The translations under genes were made by a program, and so were the position numbers. This document shows, in pieces, positions 62,194 to 64,000 of a DNA stretch of 64,000 nucleotides. The stretch lies in assembly GCF_005869845.1 (NCBI RefSeq), contig NZ_VAWF01000002.1:186001-250000 (forward strand). Reading direction: 5' to 3'. This DNA is from Fodinibius saliphilus. GTDB lineage: Bacteria; Bacteroidota; Rhodothermia; Balneolales; Balneolaceae. The notes under the pieces were generated by a model. The model was not told the origin of the DNA, made no database searches, and saw nothing but the letters and a program-made list of their open reading frames with translations. Position 1 is the stretch's first letter, and each line of letters opens with the position of its first letter.

Positions 62194-63603
62194 TTAGACA
62201 GTTTTTGAAAATGAGCGGTCAGCTTTTGATGTATTCAGATAATAATCAAAACACATCGCTATGTTTCGAAGGAAAAGCCGGCCTTGTTCAGTAATACGTA
62301 TTTCTTCGCTGTTAACTTCTACAAAACCATCGGCTTCTATTGCAGCCAAACGGCTTAAGCTATCACTAAAGTAATCTTCAAAAACCATGCCCCATTTTTC
62401 CTCAATTTCAGCAAAACTGAGCCCCATCTGACACATCAACTGCATAATTACATCTTTTCGGATCTCATCATCATTGCAAAGATGCAATACTTTTGCAACG
62501 GGTAACCCTTCATCATCTAATTGAGAGTAATAAGAACCAAGATCTTTGGTATTCTGCCAATAGTATTCACCTACATTTGATATGCCGGACATACCAAAAG
62601 CATAGAGATCTGCGCCTGCTAATGTACTATATCCCTGGAAGTTTCGCTGCAGAGTCCCGTTATCCATAGCCTGGGTAAGCTCTTCATCTTCCCGCGAAAA
62701 GTGATCCATCCCAATAAAACGATATCCATTTTCGGTAAGGTGCGAAATTCCCAGCTGTAGCATAGAAAGCTTCTGATCCGTTGACGGCATATCATCAACA
62801 TTTAACAGCTTTTGGGCCGGCATCAGGCTTGGGATATGTGCGTAACTATAAACGGCCAATCTATCTGGCTGTAGACTTAGCACATCATCCATAGTCTTGC
62901 GATATGTTTCCAAGGTCTGAAGAGGTAACCCATAGATTAGATCAAAATTAATAGAATCAATTCCCTCGGAACGCAACCACCCGGTCACCTCTTTGGTTTG
63001 CTCAAAGGGCTGTATCCGGTGAATGGCTTCTTGCACCTCTTCATTGGTATCTTGCACGCCCAGCGAGGCTCGGTTACACCCGATCTCTGCCAGTGCTTTA
63101 ATATGCTCACGACTGCAACGCCGTGGATCAATTTCCACCCCAAATTCTGTTTCCTCAGTCACATTAAAACGACTGTGGATACCCGCTCCCAATCGCCGCA
63201 GCTGCTCCGGCTTTAAAAAGGTGGGGGTTCCACCGCCGAAGTGAATTTGAATCACTTCCGAATCAACATGTAATATTTGGGCTATTAGATCCATCTCTTT
63301 TTCCAAATAGTCGAGATAGAGATCACCCCGATCTTGGTCCTTGGTGATTACTTTCGTACATCCACAATACCAACACAGAGAGAAACAAAAGGGGATATGG
63401 AAATAGAGTGAAACAGGGCGCGCCTCACTATTTCTTTCAAGCAGATAATGTTTAAGCCTGTCTTTCTTTTGCCCTGTTACTTCCTGAAACTGTACCGCTG
63501 TTGGATAAGAGGTGTAACGAGGACCTTTTACATTGTATTTTTTGATCAGGTCTAACCCTACTTCGGCAGCAAGACCTTGCGGTTGTTGCTCTTGGGTATC
63601 CAT
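62194..63603 (-). CDS. hemN: Oxygen-independent coproporphyrinogen III oxidase
   Basis: A 469-aa radical-SAM enzyme that decarboxylates coproporphyrinogen III to protoporphyrinogen IX without oxygen. YFHIPFCFSLCWYCGC holds the 4Fe-4S ligands Cys73, Cys77, Cys80 (and Cys82); IQIHFGGGTPTFL and GCNRASLGVQDTNEEVQ complete the core, and HemN C-terminal domain ends the protein. It supplies heme under low oxygen, consistent with cytochrome-rich denitrification genes. It starts two bases after the nosY stop. Confidence 0.95.
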   Translation of the reverse strand: MDTQEQQPQGLAAEVGLDLIKKYNVKGPRYTSYPTAVQFQEVTGQKKDRLKHYLLERNSEARPVSLYFHIPFCFSLCWYCGCTKVITKDQDRGDLYLDYLEKEMDLIAQILHVDSEVIQIHFGGGTPTFLKPEQLRRLGAGIHSRFNVTEETEFGVEIDPRRCSREHIKALAEIGCNRASLGVQDTNEEVQEAIHRIQPFEQTKEVTGWLRSEGIDSINFDLIYGLPLQTLETYRKTMDDVLSLQPDRLAVYSYAHIPSLMPAQKLLNVDDMPSTDQKLSMLQLGISHLTENGYRFIGMDHFSREDEELTQAMDNGTLQRNFQGYSTLAGADLYAFGMSGISNVGEYYWQNTKDLGSYYSQLDDEGLPVAKVLHLCNDDEIRKDVIMQLMCQMGLSFAEIEEKWGMVFEDYFSDSLSRLAAIEADGFVEVNSEEIRITEQGRLFLRNIAMCFDYYLNTSKADRSFSKTV

Positions 63604-63605
63604 AC

Positions 63606-64000
63606 CTAAAAGTCCTTTCTGTTAAACAGTCGTTTACCACTCCAAAGGGGAATGCCCATCCAAAGCCCCAGACAGGCTGCTGCTACTCCAATTCCCATAG
63701 CACTACCAAAGAATCGATTAAACACTGCTCCCGTATATCCCATCAGTGCTGATATATCAAACTCTAGTAAAACAGTAATCCGAGCCAGGTCAATGGGGTT
63801 TAGCATCGTCATCGCCAACATTGGCTCCTCGATGGGATAATCTCCCAACATGAATACGGCCAACAGCACTAAACCATCATAAATAACCGCCAAAAATAAC
63901 CAGCTCACCAGTGCATATCCCAAGCCTTTAATACGGTTATTAAAAAACTTGAGCCCCATCCAGAAACCCAGACCGGTAAACAGCAGCGTTAGCACAATCC
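63606..64000 (-). CDS. nosY: NosY-like ABC permease of nitrous oxide reductase maturation, 3' end
   Basis: The C-terminal 131 residues of a membrane protein; its start lies right of the window. NRIKGLGYALVSWLFLAVIYD, MLNPIDLARITVLLEFDISAL, MGYTGAVFNRFFGSAMGIG and the end LFNRKDF match NosY, the permease that with NosF and NosD serves copper-site assembly in nitrous oxide reductase. Four helices are visible. This implies a nos cluster to the right and ties the whole minus-strand block to denitrification. Confidence 0.85.
   Translation of the reverse strand, partial: IVLTLLFTGLGFWMGLKFFNNRIKGLGYALVSWLFLAVIYDGLVLLAVFMLGDYPIEEPMLAMTMLNPIDLARITVLLEFDISALMGYTGAVFNRFFGSAMGIGVAAACLGLWMGIPLWSGKRLFNRKDF

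Noticed and set aside
1-64000. CRISPR arrays, rRNA genes, insertion sequences
   Set aside because: No regularly spaced repeats of 25-40 bp, no rRNA sequence and no transposase gene were seen; the only recombinase is the integrase at 863-2104.

Overview
The window most resembles the chromosome of a moderately halophilic member of the Balneolota/Bacteroidota group (Balneolales such as Fodinibius or Gracilimonas are my best guess). The reasons are SusC/SusD pairs, a FecI/FecR regulator pair, TonB with a CarboxypepD-like SusC, Bacteroidota-type Crp proteins and a nos-type denitrification cluster. This is inferred from gene content only.

Region 1 (1-15.6 kb) is an accessory hot spot at a tRNA-Arg(TCG) attachment site. 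A P4-type tyrosine integrase lies left of a copy of the tRNA 3' half (2791-2837). A second 3' half lies at 8614-8660 and a degenerate full-length tRNA-like sequence at 15392-15464. The segments between them carry (a) a redox/stress set: two YceI proteins, a Crp regulator, an F420-reductase-like protein, an NmrA-type oxidoreductase, a VOC protein and DoxX; and (b) a redox/metal set: diheme cytochrome b561, membrane LuxR regulator, Crp regulator, DUF6448, HMA protein and P1B ATPase, plus a deleted P1B ATPase pseudogene. Repeated GGGACAACA motifs sit about 130 bp left of both tRNA fragments and at the integrase promoter, so they are good candidates for integrase arm sites. Decay of the tRNA-terminator unit increases from left to right, as expected for successive insertions with the youngest on the left.

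Region 2 (15.8-24.0 kb) is a heavy-metal efflux locus: OmpR-type regulator and histidine kinase overlapping by 17 bp, then czcCBA-type genes and a small membrane protein. Region 3 (24.1-27.7 kb) holds a KefB-like antiporter, a DUF3124 lipoprotein and a hypothetical gene, all on the minus strand.

Region 4 (27.9-41.4 kb) is a beta-glucan (probably laminarin-like) utilisation locus. On the minus strand are FecI sigma factor, FecR anti-sigma, SusC with an STN signalling domain, SusD, a PKD lipoprotein, a GH16 endoglucanase and a sugar-porter MFS; a GH3 beta-glucosidase diverges from them. A broken ECF sigma gene follows the GH3. Region 5 (41.9-51 kb) is a mix of single genes: MORN-like lipoprotein, TonB, triple rhodanese, TonB-dependent receptor, hydrolase, ECF sigma/anti-sigma pair and an AhpD-like protein.

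Region 6 (51.2-64 kb, minus strand) is a nitrogen-oxide respiration and nitrosative-stress block. It starts with the 3' end of nosY, then hemN, ppdK and ctaA nearly contiguous, then the RIC/ScdA repair protein, a 601-aa cysteine-rich protein with nitronate-monooxygenase-like glycine motifs, an NnrS/oxidase-like membrane protein, a group III truncated haemoglobin, a small cytochrome c, DUF3565, two half-size membrane proteins and a CoA-transferase closed by a strong terminator. The 601-aa protein and its membrane partners are the most likely undescribed system here.
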